Assembly (NCBI RefSeq): GCF_013001275.1
Contig: NZ_JABDMV010000050.1
Coordinates: 20,904 to 84,903, forward strand
DNA length: 64,000 nt
Direction of reading: 5' to 3'
Origin: Flaviramulus sp.
GTDB lineage: Bacteria > Bacteroidota > Bacteroidia > Flavobacteriales > Flavobacteriaceae
The position numbers were made by a program, and so were the translations under genes. Within the stretch, counting starts at the first letter, position 1, and each line of letters begins with the position of its first letter. This document shows, one piece after another, positions 17,338-27,030 of this stretch. The notes beneath the pieces are model-generated. The model was not told where the DNA came from. It saw nothing but the letters and a program-made list of their open reading frames with translations, and ran no database searches.

Positions 17338-18047
17338 TTAGCAAATTAAATTTAGAAAACATTTTATTTCTAGATATTGAAACCGTTCCTGAAACACAGC
17401 ATTTTTCTGATTTAGACGAAACTAAGCAAGCACTTTGGGAGCACAAATCGCAATACCAACGAAAAGATGATTTTACAGCAGAAGAATTTTATGATCGTGC
17501 AGGTATTTGGGCAGAGTTTGGAAAAATTATCTGTATTTCAGTAGGTTATTTTACATTTCAAGGCGACTTAAGAAAATTTCGTGTAACATCTTTTTATGGT
17601 GAAGAAATAAAAATATTAAAAGACTTTAAGAACTTATTAATATCTCATTTTAGCGATACTAAGCATTTGCTTTGTGCTCATAATGGCAAAGAATTCGACT
17701 TCCCTTATATTGCCAGACGCATGATTATAAAAAATATTGAATTACCCTATAAGCTCAATTTGTTTGGCAAAAAACCATGGGAAGTACCTCATCTTGATAC
17801 ATTAGAATTATGGAAATTTGGAGACTATAAAACTTATACTTCTCTTAAATTAATGACTAATGTTTTAGGAATTCCTTCCCCTAAAGATGATATTGATGGT
17901 AGCGAAGTTTACCGGGTTTATTATGAAGAAAATGAAATCGATCGGATTATAATTTATTGTGAAAAAGACACTATTGCTGTTGCTCAAATATTTTTAAGAC
18001 TAAGAGGTGATGCTATTTTAACAGACGACGAAATTATTCATATCTAA
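17334..18047 (+). CDS. Predicted DnaQ-like 3'-5' exonuclease
   Basis: A 237-aa protein of the PolB-type exonuclease-like family. Exo I is 'ILFLDIETVPE' (Asp14, Glu16), Exo II is around 'LLCAHNGKEFDFPYIARRM', and Exo III is 'IIIYCEKDTIAVAQIFLRL' with its Asp. No polymerase domain is attached. It overlaps the serine hydrolase gene by 4 bp and abuts the ABC gene, so the three are likely co-transcribed, with no obvious shared purpose. The cellular substrate is unknown. Confidence 0.88.
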   Translation: MISKLNLENILFLDIETVPETQHFSDLDETKQALWEHKSQYQRKDDFTAEEFYDRAGIWAEFGKIICISVGYFTFQGDLRKFRVTSFYGEEIKILKDFKNLLISHFSDTKHLLCAHNGKEFDFPYIARRMIIKNIELPYKLNLFGKKPWEVPHLDTLELWKFGDYKTYTSLKLMTNVLGIPSPKDDIDGSEVYRVYYEENEIDRIIIYCEKDTIAVAQIFLRLRGDAILTDDEIIHI

Positions 18048-19727
18048 ATGACAGAATCTTCTATTTTAAAAATTGAAAATCTTTCCATTTCATTCGGAAA
18101 CAATAAGGTTATAAATAATATTTCTTATGCATTAAATAAAAACGAAATTTTAGGTATTGTTGGCGAATCTGGTTCAGGAAAATCAGTTTCGTCATTAGCC
18201 ATTTTAGGTTTATTACCTAAAACCATTTCAAAAATAAACCAAGGAGCTATTATTTATAATGGGAATGATCTCACGCAATTTACTCCTAAAGAATTTCAAA
18301 AAATAAGAGGAAGTAAAATAGCTATGATTTTTCAAGAACCAATGAGTTCGTTAAATCCTTCTATGACATGCGGAAAACAAGTTCAAGAAATTTTGCTTCA
18401 GCATACTAGTTTAAAAAAAAAAGAAGCCCAGATTGAAACGACTACACTCTTTGAAAAAGTAAAACTACCCGATGTAAAGGTTACTTATAATAAATATCCG
18501 CACGAAATTTCTGGTGGACAAAAACAACGAGTTATGATTGCTATGGCAATTGCATGTAAACCCGATATACTAATTGCCGATGAGCCCACAACTGCGTTGG
18601 ATGCTACTGTTCAAAAAGATATAATTAAACTATTAAAAGAGTTACAAGCCGAAACTAAAATGAGTATCATTTTTATTACTCATGATCTGGCTTTAATATC
18701 TGAAATTGCCGATCGGGTTCTTGTTATGTATAAGGGCCAAATTGTTGAGGAAAATTCGGTTTTAAACATATTTAAAAATCCACAGCATAATTATACTAAA
18801 GCATTAATTAATTCACGTCCTACACTAACTGCTAGGTTAAAAACTTTACCAACTATTCAAGATTTTTTAGGAGGAGTAATAGCAAAAGAAATTATTACAG
18901 ATAAACAACGTGAACAAAAACATGACATTCTTTATAGTAAACCGCCAATATTAGAGGTTATAAATGTTGAAAAAGAGTATCTTTCTAAATCCGGAATATT
19001 TACAAAGGCACAATCATTCAAAGCTGTAGATAATGTAAGTTTCAAATTATATAAAGGCGAAACTTTAGGGTTGGTAGGTGAATCTGGTTGTGGAAAATCA
19101 ACTCTTGGAAATGCTATTTTACAACTTGACAAGGCCACGTCTGGTAAAATATTATACAATGGTATAGATATTACAAAACTATCCAAAAATGAAATCAGAA
19201 AGCTTAGAAAAGATATTCAAATTATTTTTCAAGACCCGTACTCTTCTTTAAATCCGCGAATAGCGGTAGGTGAAGCTATAATGGAACCTATGAAGGTGCA
19301 TAAACTTTACAGTTCTGAAACTGAACGAAAAGAAAAGGTGATTGATATTTTAAACAAAGTAGGATTATCTGAAGATTATTATAATAGATATCCACATGAG
19401 TTTTCTGGAGGTCAAAGACAGAGAATTGGCATTGCCAGAACTATTGCTTTACAACCAAAACTTATTGTTTGCGATGAATCTGTTTCTGCCTTAGATATTT
19501 CAGTTCAAGCTCAAGTTCTAAACTTATTAAATGAGCTGAAGGAGACATTTGAGTTTACCTATATTTTTATTTCACACGACCTCGCCGTGGTAAAATATAT
19601 GAGTGACCAACTATTGGTAATGAATAAAGGTAAAATTGAAGAATTAGATGATGCCGATGTTATTTACAACCATCCAAAAAAAGAGTATACAAAAAAATTA
19701 ATTCATGCTATTCCCAAAGGATTATAG
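18048..19727 (+). CDS. Dipeptide/oligopeptide-type ABC transporter, fused double ATPase
   Basis: A 559-aa protein carrying two nucleotide-binding domains, like YejF or a DppD-DppF fusion. NBD1 (1-260): Walker A 'GESGSGKS', signature 'ISGGQKQR', Walker B 'ILIADEP'. NBD2 (about 305-559): 'GESGCGKS', 'FSGGQRQR', 'LIVCDES'. Each NBD has the oligopeptide-transporter extension; '[10 protein letters not shown]' and '[10 protein letters not shown]' are its signature. The permease and binding-protein genes are not adjacent, so the membrane partners must be encoded elsewhere. A strong hairpin follows the stop at 19767-19792. Confidence 0.93.
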   Translation: MTESSILKIENLSISFGNNKVINNISYALNKNEILGIVGESGSGKSVSSLAILGLLPKTISKINQGAIIYNGNDLTQFTPKEFQKIRGSKIAMIFQEPMSSLNPSMTCGKQVQEILLQHTSLKKKEAQIETTTLFEKVKLPDVKVTYNKYPHEISGGQKQRVMIAMAIACKPDILIADEPTTALDATVQKDIIKLLKELQAETKMSIIFITHDLALISEIADRVLVMYKGQIVEENSVLNIFKNPQHNYTKALINSRPTLTARLKTLPTIQDFLGGVIAKEIITDKQREQKHDILYSKPPILEVINVEKEYLSKSGIFTKAQSFKAVDNVSFKLYKGETLGLVGESGCGKSTLGNAILQLDKATSGKILYNGIDITKLSKNEIRKLRKDIQIIFQDPYSSLNPRIAVGEAIMEPMKVHKLYSSETERKEKVIDILNKVGLSEDYYNRYPHEFSGGQRQRIGIARTIALQPKLIVCDESVSALDISVQAQVLNLLNELKETFEFTYIFISHDLAVVKYMSDQLLVMNKGKIEELDDADVIYNHPKKEYTKKLIHAIPKGL

Positions 19728-19850
19728 CATGAATATTTTTTTGGTTAGATAATATAAACTCTTTAAAAACTGTAAACTCTCTTTTACAGTTTCTTTGAAT
19801 TTGCCATCATCATTAGTAGGTAGTTCAGGTAGATTTGTCGCAATATTCAT
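19722..19850 (-). CDS. Very small ORF (42 aa), uncertain
   Basis: This lies in the roughly 300-bp gap between the ABC gene and scoB. It reads 'MNIATNLPELPTNDDGKF...' then a helical amphipathic tail, and its stop overlaps the end of the ABC gene. The sequence looks protein-like, but it contains the ABC-gene hairpin, so it may be chance or a remnant. No promoter was identified. Confidence 0.2.
   Translation of the reverse strand: MNIATNLPELPTNDDGKFKETVKESLQFLKSLYYLTKKIFML
19767..19792. terminator. Terminator hairpin after ABC gene
   Basis: AAACTGTAAA (19767-19776) and TTTACAGTTT (19783-19792) form a perfect 10-bp stem over a 6-nt loop. The T-run after it is weak, so termination may be partial. 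Confidence 0.6.
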
Positions 19851-19956
19851 TAGTTTTAAAAATATGGTAGATTTGGGGAAATCTATAATTTAACTTGGTT
19901 TATTTGGGGACTGCTAATATGAAACATATTTTTAAATAAATCGGTTTAAAAACATA

Positions 19957-20001
19957 AAAAATCGATGAAATGCAATTTTATTTAACATTTTATCGATTTT
20001 T
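19957..20001. terminator. Long bidirectional terminator
   Basis: A 16-bp arm at 19957-19972 pairs (15 of 16 positions) with 19986-20001 over a 13-nt loop. There is an A-run before it and a T-run after it, so it can end both the rightward ABC transcript and the leftward sco transcript. Confidence 0.75.
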
Positions 20002-20027
20002 ATTTATTCTAGTGGCACCAAAAAAGC

Positions 20028-20681
20028 CTATAAATTCATTTCTGGAATATCACCTTCAATAATTAATTTACCCTCAGTGGCCTTTTTTATGTCATCAACT
20101 GAAACTCCAGGGGCGCGTTCTAATAATTTAAAACCAATGTTTGTTACTTCAATTACCGCCAAATTAGTTACTATTTTCTTTACGCAGCCAACACCTGTTA
20201 ACGGTAACGAGCATTGTTTTAATAACTTTGATTCTCCCGCTTTATTAGTGTGCATCATAGCGACAATTATATTTTCAGCACTTGCCACTAAATCCATGGC
20301 TCCGCCCATACCTTTTACCATACGCCCTGGAATTTTCCAATTAGCTATATCGCCATTTTCTGCAACTTCCATGGCACCCAAAATTGTTAAATCTACATGT
20401 TGACCTCTTATCATGGAGAAACTCATCGCAGAATCAAAAAAACTAGCGCCAGGTAACGTTGTTATAGTTTGTTTACCCGCATTAATTATATCTGCATCTT
20501 CTTCTCCTTCAAATGGAAATGGTCCCATTCCTAGCACACCATTTTCACTTTGAAATTCTACTTCTATATCATTCCGTACATAATTAGCAACCAAAGTTGG
20601 TATACCAATACCTAGATTAACATAATAACCGTCCTGAACTTCTTTTGCAATTCGTTTTGCAATACCTGTTTTATCTAGCAT
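20028..20681 (-). CDS. scoB: 3-oxoacid CoA-transferase subunit B
   Basis: A 217-aa beta subunit of a succinyl-CoA:3-ketoacid (acetoacetate) CoA-transferase, moving CoA between succinyl-CoA and acetoacetate. The catalytic Glu lies in 'FQSENGVLGMGPFP'; the N-terminal 'GIGIPTLVANYV' and 'MVKGMGGAMDLV' are family motifs. It lies 2 bp after scoA and forms the expected two-gene unit. The exact acid substrate is inferred from the family. Confidence 0.94.
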   Translation of the reverse strand: MLDKTGIAKRIAKEVQDGYYVNLGIGIPTLVANYVRNDIEVEFQSENGVLGMGPFPFEGEEDADIINAGKQTITTLPGASFFDSAMSFSMIRGQHVDLTILGAMEVAENGDIANWKIPGRMVKGMGGAMDLVASAENIIVAMMHTNKAGESKLLKQCSLPLTGVGCVKKIVTNLAVIEVTNIGFKLLERAPGVSVDDIKKATEGKLIIEGDIPEMNL

Positions 20682-20683
20682 AA

Positions 20684-21385
20684 TTAATTTCTTTGTCTAA
20701 CTGTTCGTTGTTCAATTCGTTTTTCATAATATGCTCCTTGAAAAATTCGTTGAACAAAAATTCCTGGAATATGAATTTGATTGGGGTCTAAACTCCCTAA
20801 CGGAACTAACTCTTCAACTTCGGCTACCGTTATTTTTGCTGCACCGCACATATTAGGATTGAAATTTCTAGCAGTTCCTTTAAAAACTAAATTGCCTGCA
20901 GCATCTCCTTTCCACGCTTTTACAAAAGCAAAATCAGCTTTAAAGGCGTGTTCTAAAACATACATTTTGCCATCGAATTCACGAGTTTCTTTGCCTTCGG
21001 CCACTTCAGTTCCATAACCTGCCGGTGTATAGATAGCAGGGAAGCCTGCTTGAGCTGCTCTACATCGTTCCGCTAAAGTGCCTTGCGGGATTAATTCGAC
21101 ATCCAATTCACCCGATAGCATCTGCCTTTCAAATTCATCATTTTCACCAACATATGATGATATCATTTTATTAATTTGCTTTTTCTGTAAAAGCAACCCT
21201 AATCCAAAATCATCAACTCCTGCATTATTTGAAATGCACGTTAACCCATTTACACCTAGTTTAACTAGGTGAGTAATGGCATTTTCTGGAATTCCACTAA
21301 GCCCAAATCCGCCAAACATAAAGGTCATATTATTTGTAACACCTTTTAAGGCTTCTTGAACATTTAATACTTTTTTATTAATCAT
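20684..21385 (-). CDS. scoA: 3-oxoacid CoA-transferase subunit A
   Basis: A 233-aa alpha subunit. The glycine-rich CoA-binding signature is '[15 protein letters not shown]' (about 23-37); '[15 protein letters not shown]' and '[22 protein letters not shown]' follow as in SCOT alpha chains. Length is typical. It is encoded directly upstream of scoB and makes the heteromeric enzyme with it. A gap to the PBP1A gene holds that gene's terminator. Confidence 0.94.
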   Translation of the reverse strand: MINKKVLNVQEALKGVTNNMTFMFGGFGLSGIPENAITHLVKLGVNGLTCISNNAGVDDFGLGLLLQKKQINKMISSYVGENDEFERQMLSGELDVELIPQGTLAERCRAAQAGFPAIYTPAGYGTEVAEGKETREFDGKMYVLEHAFKADFAFVKAWKGDAAGNLVFKGTARNFNPNMCGAAKITVAEVEELVPLGSLDPNQIHIPGIFVQRIFQGAYYEKRIEQRTVRQRN

Positions 21386-21452
21386 TTTTAGCTAGTTTTT
21401 ACAGTATAAAATTACGAATTATTGAATGATATGTTGAAATTATTATCAAATA

Positions 21453-21481
21453 AAAAACCATTCTAAATTAGAATGGTTTTT
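21453..21481. terminator. Terminator of the PBP1A gene
   Basis: A near-perfect palindrome: arms of 14 bp (21453-21466 and 21468-21481) around one base, with an A-run and a T-run at the two ends. It ends the leftward PBP1A transcript before scoA. Confidence 0.85.
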
Positions 21482-21507
21482 GTTCAATTGAAATTTACGA
21501 GCAAAGA

Positions 21508-23850
21508 TTATCCAAAATCTAAATCATTTGGAACTTCATCATCAGAACTTCCTTCTGTATTTGTACTTGATGCTTTTGAACAATCTACATTTATTGATAA
21601 ATTTTCTGGTGCTTCAAATTCTTCTACTGAAATATCTAATTCCTCATCTTCATAGCAGCTTTTCATATATAAGCCCCAAATTGGTAATGCCATAGCCGCC
21701 CCTTGTCCATATGTTATTGTTTTAAAGTGTACTGCCCTATCTTCACCTCCAACCCAAACACCGGTTACCAAATTTGGCACCATTCCCATAAACCACCCAT
21801 CACTTTGGTTTTGTGTTGTTCCAGTTTTACCAGCAATAGGGTTTGTAAATTCATAAGGATAACCGGTAATAATTTCTTTATAATCTGGTTGATTAACTGC
21901 CCATCTATGTCTTAACCTTGTACCCGATCCTCCTTGAGTAACACCTTCCATTAATTTTACAGTTACATAGGCAGTTTCCTGACTTAAAACATCTCGTGTT
22001 TCTGGCTTAAACTGATAAAGGATGGTTCCATTTTTATCTTCAATATTGGTAACCATAACCGGTTTTGTATATACTCCTTGATTTGCAAATGCCGAATAGG
22101 CCCCCACCATTTCGTAAACACTTAAATCTGGTGTTCCTAAAGCTATTGAAGGAACCGGTAACATTTCAGATTCTATACCTAACTTTTTAGCCAAATCTAC
22201 TACCGTTTGCGGTCCTACTTTATCGATTAATCTTGCCGTAATAGTGTTAACCGAATTTGCTAAAGCATTTTTTAAGGTTCTCTGGCCACCATAATTTCCT
22301 CCTGAGTTTTTAGGACACCATTCTTCCGGGTTTCCAAATTTCTCTGCTTCTATACAAAATGGCGTATCTGGAAATTCATCGCATGGTGAAATGTGCAACT
22401 GATCGATGGCCGCAGTATAAACAAATGGTTTAAAGGTAGAGCCTATTTGACGTTTACCTTGATTTACCATATCATATTGAAAATGTCTGTAATTAATTCC
22501 TCCAACCCAAGCTTTAACATGTCCTGTTTGTGGGTTCATAGACATCATTCCTGTTCTTAAAAACGATTTATAATAGCGCATGGAATCTGTTGGCTTCATA
22601 ATAGTGTCAACTTCAGAAGCCTTACCGTCTTTCCAAGCAAATACTGACATTTGAGTTGGTTTTTTGAAAGACGCTTCTATCTCTTTATCCGATTTTTTCA
22701 GATCGTACTTCATGTGCCGCCATCTTTCCGATTGTTTCATTGAACGATTTAATAAGTCAATAATTTCAGATGTCTCTAATTCTAAGAAAGGAGCCGTAGG
22801 ATTTCTTCTTGGAGAATTTTGATGAAAAAATTCTGCTTGCAACTTCGACATATGCTGTTGAACAGCATTTTCAGCGTAATTTTGCATACGCGAATCAATC
22901 GTTGTATATATTTTCAACCCGTCGTTATATAAATTCCAATTAGATCCGTCAGGTTTTGGATTATTTTTAATCCATGATTTCATAAAACCATCTAAATAGC
23001 CCCTAAAATATGTAGCAATTCCTTCACGATGAGATTCTGGTGAATAATCTAAATCTAGATCCGTTTTCTGCAGTGAGTCTTTTACAGCCTTAGTTATATA
23101 TTCATATTTGTACATCTGATCCAATACCACATTTCGTCTATTTCTAACTCCAATTGGATTTCGTTCAGGTCTTGGGTTATATAACGATGAATTTTTAAAC
23201 ATCCCTACCAACATAGCCGATTCTTTTAAACTTAAATCTTTTGGTTCTTTATTGAAATAAATTCTTGAAGCACTTCGAATACCATCAGCATTATTGCCAA
23301 AATCATAAATATTAAAATATTGAGCTATTATTTCTTCCTTTGTATATTGGCGCTCTAAACGCGTTGCAATAATCCACTCTTTTATTTTTTGAGTAATTCT
23401 GCTAATTGTGCTTTTTGAAGCAACACCTACAAATAACTGTCTTGAAAGTTGTTGGGATATAGTACTAGCTCCTCCTTTTTTTCCCAAGAAGAAAAATGCT
23501 CTTAATGTACCTCTTGCATCAATTCCAGAATGACTATGAAAACGAACATCTTCTGTTGCAATTAAAGCATCTATCAAATGTTTTGGTAATTCTTCATAAC
23601 CCACAGGAGTTCTATTATCATTAAAATAGAATTTACCTAATGTTTTTCCATCGGAAGAAATAATCTCTGTGGCTAAATTAGTTTTAGGGTTTTCCAAAAC
23701 AGTATGGTCTGGCATTTTACCAAACGCGCCCCATGATGCTAACAAAAATATTAGTAATAATGTAAAAACGCCGCCTAAAAATACCATCCAGAACAAACGG
23801 ATGTATTTTGAAAAATCTTGATTAGTTTTTGTTGATTTATTTGTTGCCAT
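21508..23850 (-). CDS. Penicillin-binding protein 1A (bifunctional)
   Basis: A 780-aa inner-membrane peptidoglycan synthase. A TM anchor (about 18-42) is followed by the GT51 glycosyltransferase with catalytic Glu in 'ALIATEDVRFHSHSGID' and 'KGGASTISQQLSRQLF'. The transpeptidase has 'GSTFKPFVY' (SxxK), 'SVN' and 'KTGTTQ'. The C-terminus is an acidic Ser/Glu tail. It polymerises glycan strands and cross-links peptides. Length fits the class A group. Upstream on the same strand are gldH and a RicT-like gene. Confidence 0.96.
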   Translation of the reverse strand: MATNKSTKTNQDFSKYIRLFWMVFLGGVFTLLLIFLLASWGAFGKMPDHTVLENPKTNLATEIISSDGKTLGKFYFNDNRTPVGYEELPKHLIDALIATEDVRFHSHSGIDARGTLRAFFFLGKKGGASTISQQLSRQLFVGVASKSTISRITQKIKEWIIATRLERQYTKEEIIAQYFNIYDFGNNADGIRSASRIYFNKEPKDLSLKESAMLVGMFKNSSLYNPRPERNPIGVRNRRNVVLDQMYKYEYITKAVKDSLQKTDLDLDYSPESHREGIATYFRGYLDGFMKSWIKNNPKPDGSNWNLYNDGLKIYTTIDSRMQNYAENAVQQHMSKLQAEFFHQNSPRRNPTAPFLELETSEIIDLLNRSMKQSERWRHMKYDLKKSDKEIEASFKKPTQMSVFAWKDGKASEVDTIMKPTDSMRYYKSFLRTGMMSMNPQTGHVKAWVGGINYRHFQYDMVNQGKRQIGSTFKPFVYTAAIDQLHISPCDEFPDTPFCIEAEKFGNPEEWCPKNSGGNYGGQRTLKNALANSVNTITARLIDKVGPQTVVDLAKKLGIESEMLPVPSIALGTPDLSVYEMVGAYSAFANQGVYTKPVMVTNIEDKNGTILYQFKPETRDVLSQETAYVTVKLMEGVTQGGSGTRLRHRWAVNQPDYKEIITGYPYEFTNPIAGKTGTTQNQSDGWFMGMVPNLVTGVWVGGEDRAVHFKTITYGQGAAMALPIWGLYMKSCYEDEELDISVEEFEAPENLSINVDCSKASSTNTEGSSDDEVPNDLDFG

Positions 23851-23919
23851 GTGCTAAATATAAAAACACTTTGATTTTAATCTATCTTGAACAATAGTTA
23901 AAATCTTGGTGCGACAATA

Positions 23920-24411
23920 TTATTTATTTATATTTTCTATTCTAAACCCAACATCAGTAATTCCTTCAAGTTCTGCAACGCCTGACACCCTTCCGTTTTC
24001 GCGCATTGCGTGTTGAATGTTTATGGTATAATCCCCGGTTTCTTTAAAAACTACGCCCTCTTTATACCACAATTTATTTTCTTTTACATCGGTAAATCCA
24101 GTTCCTAAAAGCTTCCCGCTGGGCTCTGCCATTTTATATTCTATAGTATCTTTTGTAGTTTTTCCATGAGGCAAAACCATTTCAACTATTAAAAATAGAT
24201 TATTGTATTTGTAAGCGTTGGTATTTCTTAAATTAACAAATAAATTATAGGAATTTATCGAATCTGGTGGGGTTACCTTAAAAGAAACTACGGAATCTTT
24301 ATGCCATTTATTGGGAATCGATTTATAGGTGTCGAAAATACGGTTTGAATCGCAAGAAATATTCAAAAAAGAGAAAACTAAAAAAAATAACAAGGCATTA
24401 TTTCGCAGCAT
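23920..24411 (-). CDS. gldH: Gliding motility lipoprotein GldH
   Basis: A 163-aa lipoprotein with the lipobox ending at Cys20 ('FLNISCDS'). The mature part ('DTYKSIPNKWHKDSVVSF', 'LFVNLRNTNAYKYNNLFLIV') matches GldH of Flavobacterium, a protein required for gliding and for the type IX secretion-linked surface machinery. Its precise role is unknown. The start overlaps the end of the RicT-like gene by 14 bp, an arrangement I recall from other flavobacteria. The organism need not glide, since T9SS genes persist in non-gliding relatives. Confidence 0.93.
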   Translation of the reverse strand: MLRNNALLFFLVFSFLNISCDSNRIFDTYKSIPNKWHKDSVVSFKVTPPDSINSYNLFVNLRNTNAYKYNNLFLIVEMVLPHGKTTKDTIEYKMAEPSGKLLGTGFTDVKENKLWYKEGVVFKETGDYTINIQHAMRENGRVSGVAELEGITDVGFRIENINK

Positions 24412-25654
24412 TTTTACTGTTTTGAGGTTTAGGTTTTCTTTTAATGTTCTTATTTCTATTATTCTGGTTTGGGTTATTTTTTGGCGCTTTATTTTTATTA
24501 GATGCGGCGTTTCTATTTCTTGGATTCCCTTTCCTTCTATTATTTTTACGTTTATTATTACGTTTTGGACTATCGAAACGAGTTAAACTATCTTGCCCTA
24601 CAACGTTCTCAAACTCTGTTTTAGTATCTTCTATAAGGTCTGAAGCAAATTCTTCAAGACTAGCTATTTTTACATTTTTTTTATTTGAATCAATAATTTC
24701 ATTGGCTTGCTCTGTAGTTATTTTATGCCAATTCATCCATTCGCCTTCATAAGCATACCACATGTGTCCTTTAAAAATATCTGTTTTTTGGCACACAGCT
24801 GTTCCCTTTTCAGTTTGAAGTTTTATGTCTGTTTTTGGGAAGCTTTTTAATGCATCTAAATACGTATCTAATTCGTAATTTAAACAGCATTTTAGTTTAC
24901 CACATTGCCCTGCAAGTTTTTGAGGGTTTAATGATAATTGTTGGTATCGTGCTGCTGAAGTACTAACTGATCGAAAATCTGTTAACCAAGTTGAACAACA
25001 TAATTCACGTCCGCAGGATCCAATACCTCCAAGTCTTGCGGCTTCTTGACGAAAACCAACTTGTTTCATTTCGATTCGTGTTCTAAATTCACGTGCGAAG
25101 ACTTTAATCAATTCTCTAAAATCTACGCGCTCTTCTGCTGTGTAGTAAAAGGTAGCTTTACTGGCATCTCCTTGAAACTCAATATCAGAAATTTTCATTT
25201 GCAACTTTAAATCAATTGCAAATTGGCGCGCTTTCACCTTCATGGGCTCTTCCCGATCGCGAGCGTCAGACCAAATATCAATATCTTTCTGACTTGCCTT
25301 TCGGTATATTTTATAAATTTCTTCGGGTTTTTCAGAGATATTTTTGCGTTTCATTTGCACGCGAACCAATTCTCCGGTTAACGTTACCATACCTATATCG
25401 TGCCCAGATTTTGCTTGTGTAGCCACAATATCACCAATACTTAAAGTTAAGTTTTCTGTGTTGTGGTAATATTCTTTTCTGCCATTTTTAAACCTAACTT
25501 CAACCCAATTAAAAGGGGCTTCTCCATTAGGTAACGACATATTTGCTAACCAATCAAAAACAGTTAGTTTATTACAACTATCTGTTCCACAAGTACCATT
25601 GTTTTTGCAGCCTTTTGGTGAGCCGTCTTTAGTTGAGCAACTTGCGCAAGCCAT
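24398..25654 (-). CDS. PSP1/RicT-family protein with extra N-terminal cysteines
   Basis: A 418-aa protein. Residues about 45-270 form the PSP1/RicT (YaaT) domain with its paired cysteine motifs: Cys214/219/220 in 'GSCGRELCC' and Cys251/256/257 in 'GQCGKLKCC'. The N-terminal 27 residues add Cys3, 6, 16, 22 and 27. The tail from about 365 is Lys/Arg/Asn-rich and probably disordered, suggesting nucleic-acid contact. In Bacillus, RicT with RicA and RicF forms an Fe-S complex that tunes RNase Y; no RicA or RicF gene is here. It overlaps gldH. Confidence 0.88.
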   Translation of the reverse strand: MACASCSTKDGSPKGCKNNGTCGTDSCNKLTVFDWLANMSLPNGEAPFNWVEVRFKNGRKEYYHNTENLTLSIGDIVATQAKSGHDIGMVTLTGELVRVQMKRKNISEKPEEIYKIYRKASQKDIDIWSDARDREEPMKVKARQFAIDLKLQMKISDIEFQGDASKATFYYTAEERVDFRELIKVFAREFRTRIEMKQVGFRQEAARLGGIGSCGRELCCSTWLTDFRSVSTSAARYQQLSLNPQKLAGQCGKLKCCLNYELDTYLDALKSFPKTDIKLQTEKGTAVCQKTDIFKGHMWYAYEGEWMNWHKITTEQANEIIDSNKKNVKIASLEEFASDLIEDTKTEFENVVGQDSLTRFDSPKRNNKRKNNRRKGNPRNRNAASNKNKAPKNNPNQNNRNKNIKRKPKPQNSKNAAK

Positions 25655-25760
25655 ATTTTTTATATATTGAATTCGTTAATAATTTGATTATTACGAATGA
25701 AGGTTTGTAAATAATTAACTGTAAATATAAGATTATTCTAAAGACTTAAAACAAATAATC

Positions 25761-26834
25761 CTAAATGCTTTTCTTATTTAAAACATCAAAAATATTTCTC
25801 AAGTCTTTTTTATAAGGTAAATGATCAGCACGTCCTTTTTTAAATATATCATTGCTGTTCCCTTGTCCTTTACGGAGTTCTTTTTGTTCTTCAAATGACA
25901 AAGAGTTTATTTCTTTACAGGTGCTAGAACAACAATTATCCATTTCTGTTTTACACGAATCGCACTGAATAAACAATAAATGGCATGCTTCATTAGCGCA
26001 GTTAGTATGTACATCAAATGGATTCCCACATTGGTGGCAATTTGCAATTACGTCATCGCTAATTCGCTCTGCACGCCTATCATCAAAAACAAAATTTTGT
26101 CCTAAAAACTTGTTCTCTAAATTTTTCTCGTTTACCTGTCTTGCGTATTCAATTATACCGCCTTCTAACTGGTATACATTTTTAAAACCTTTATGTTTAA
26201 AATACGCACTGGCTTTCTCACAACGAATACCGCCCGTACAATACATAACAAGGTTTTTATCTTCCTTATGATCCTTTAAGTCATCCTCAATTATATCTAA
26301 AGATTCTCTAAAAGTGTCTACATCGGGAGTTACGGCATTTTTAAAATGACCTATTTCGCTTTCATAATGATTACGCATATCCACTAAAACAGTTTTTTCG
26401 TCTTCAAGAAGATCGTTAAACTTTTCAGCATCAACGTGAATCCCCTTATTGGTAACATCAAAAGTTTTATCGTTTAATCCATCAGCAACAATTTTATTAC
26501 GAACCTTTATTTTAAGCTTTAAAAAAGATTTGTTGTCTTGCTCAATAGCAATATTTAAACGAATGTTTTTTAGAAATTCGATAGAATCTATTTGTGTTTT
26601 AAATTCATTGAAACGATCAGCGGGCAAGGATAATTGCCCATTTATTCCTTCGTGAGCAACATATATTCTACCTAAAACGCCTAAAGCGTCCCAAGTGACA
26701 AATAAATGATCTCTGAAAATTTGAGGATTGCCAATTTTGGCATACTTATAAAAAGAAAGTGTTAATCGATTTTTTCCAGCTTTATCAATTAATTCGGCCC
26801 TTTCTTTTGAACTTAATTTATTGTACAGTTGCAT
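25761..26834 (-). CDS. trhO: tRNA uridine-34 hydroxylase TrhO (rhodanese family)
   Basis: A 357-aa protein. An N-terminal UPF0176 acylphosphatase-like domain ('YVAHEGINGQLSLP') precedes a rhodanese domain with catalytic Cys199 in 'VMYCTGGIRCEKA'. A cysteine-rich C-terminus ('CHQCG', 'CANEACHLLFIQC', 'CDSCKTEMDNCC') probably binds zinc. TrhO makes 5-hydroxyuridine at the wobble base of certain tRNAs using O2. It is a single-gene leftward unit with its own promoter at 26905-26876. Confidence 0.92.
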   Translation of the reverse strand: MQLYNKLSSKERAELIDKAGKNRLTLSFYKYAKIGNPQIFRDHLFVTWDALGVLGRIYVAHEGINGQLSLPADRFNEFKTQIDSIEFLKNIRLNIAIEQDNKSFLKLKIKVRNKIVADGLNDKTFDVTNKGIHVDAEKFNDLLEDEKTVLVDMRNHYESEIGHFKNAVTPDVDTFRESLDIIEDDLKDHKEDKNLVMYCTGGIRCEKASAYFKHKGFKNVYQLEGGIIEYARQVNEKNLENKFLGQNFVFDDRRAERISDDVIANCHQCGNPFDVHTNCANEACHLLFIQCDSCKTEMDNCCSSTCKEINSLSFEEQKELRKGQGNSNDIFKKGRADHLPYKKDLRNIFDVLNKKSI

Positions 26835-26875
26835 GCTATACTAATGTTTTAAGGTTAAAGATTATTATTAAAATG

Positions 26876-26905
26876 CAAAAATACGATTTTAAAAGAATGC
26901 TACAA
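26876..26905 (-). promoter_or_regulatory. Promoter of trhO
   Basis: On the minus strand: TTG (26905-26903), a 19-bp spacer, and TATTTTTG (26883-26876), a full match to the Bacteroidota consensus. It lies about 40 bp before the trhO start. Confidence 0.75.
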
Positions 26906-26914
26906 TATATCGGA

Positions 26915-27030
26915 TAAAAAAAGCACTTTAGTTGCCCAAAGTGCTTTTATAATTTAGTTTGAGTTAGTCATCTTTTCAAACCATTTTTCGGAAATTCATA
27001 GCAAAGTCTTTCCGCTTTTATTACTAGATG
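26915..27030 (-). ncRNA. Candidate small RNA, approximate bounds
   Basis: The terminator at 26919-26948 needs an upstream transcript. On the minus strand, the unit would run from near 27030 to the T-run past 26919, about 115 nt. A promoter-like TACTTTTTG (one base longer than the consensus spacing) lies at 27039-27031. Only peptides of 5-7 codons are possible inside. The strand is uncertain: a plus-strand unit is also possible but has weaker promoter-like sequence. Confidence 0.3.
26919..26948. terminator. Orphan terminator in a divergent gap
   Basis: AAAAGCACTTT (26919-26929) and AAAGTGCTTTT (26938-26948) form a perfect 11-bp stem over an 8-nt loop, with T-runs on both strands. No known gene ends here, because trhO and recA diverge. 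Confidence 0.75.

Noticed and set aside
26449..26655. Antisense ORF opposite trhO
   Set aside because: The TrhO frame has domain motifs; the antisense has no start signal or homology visible.
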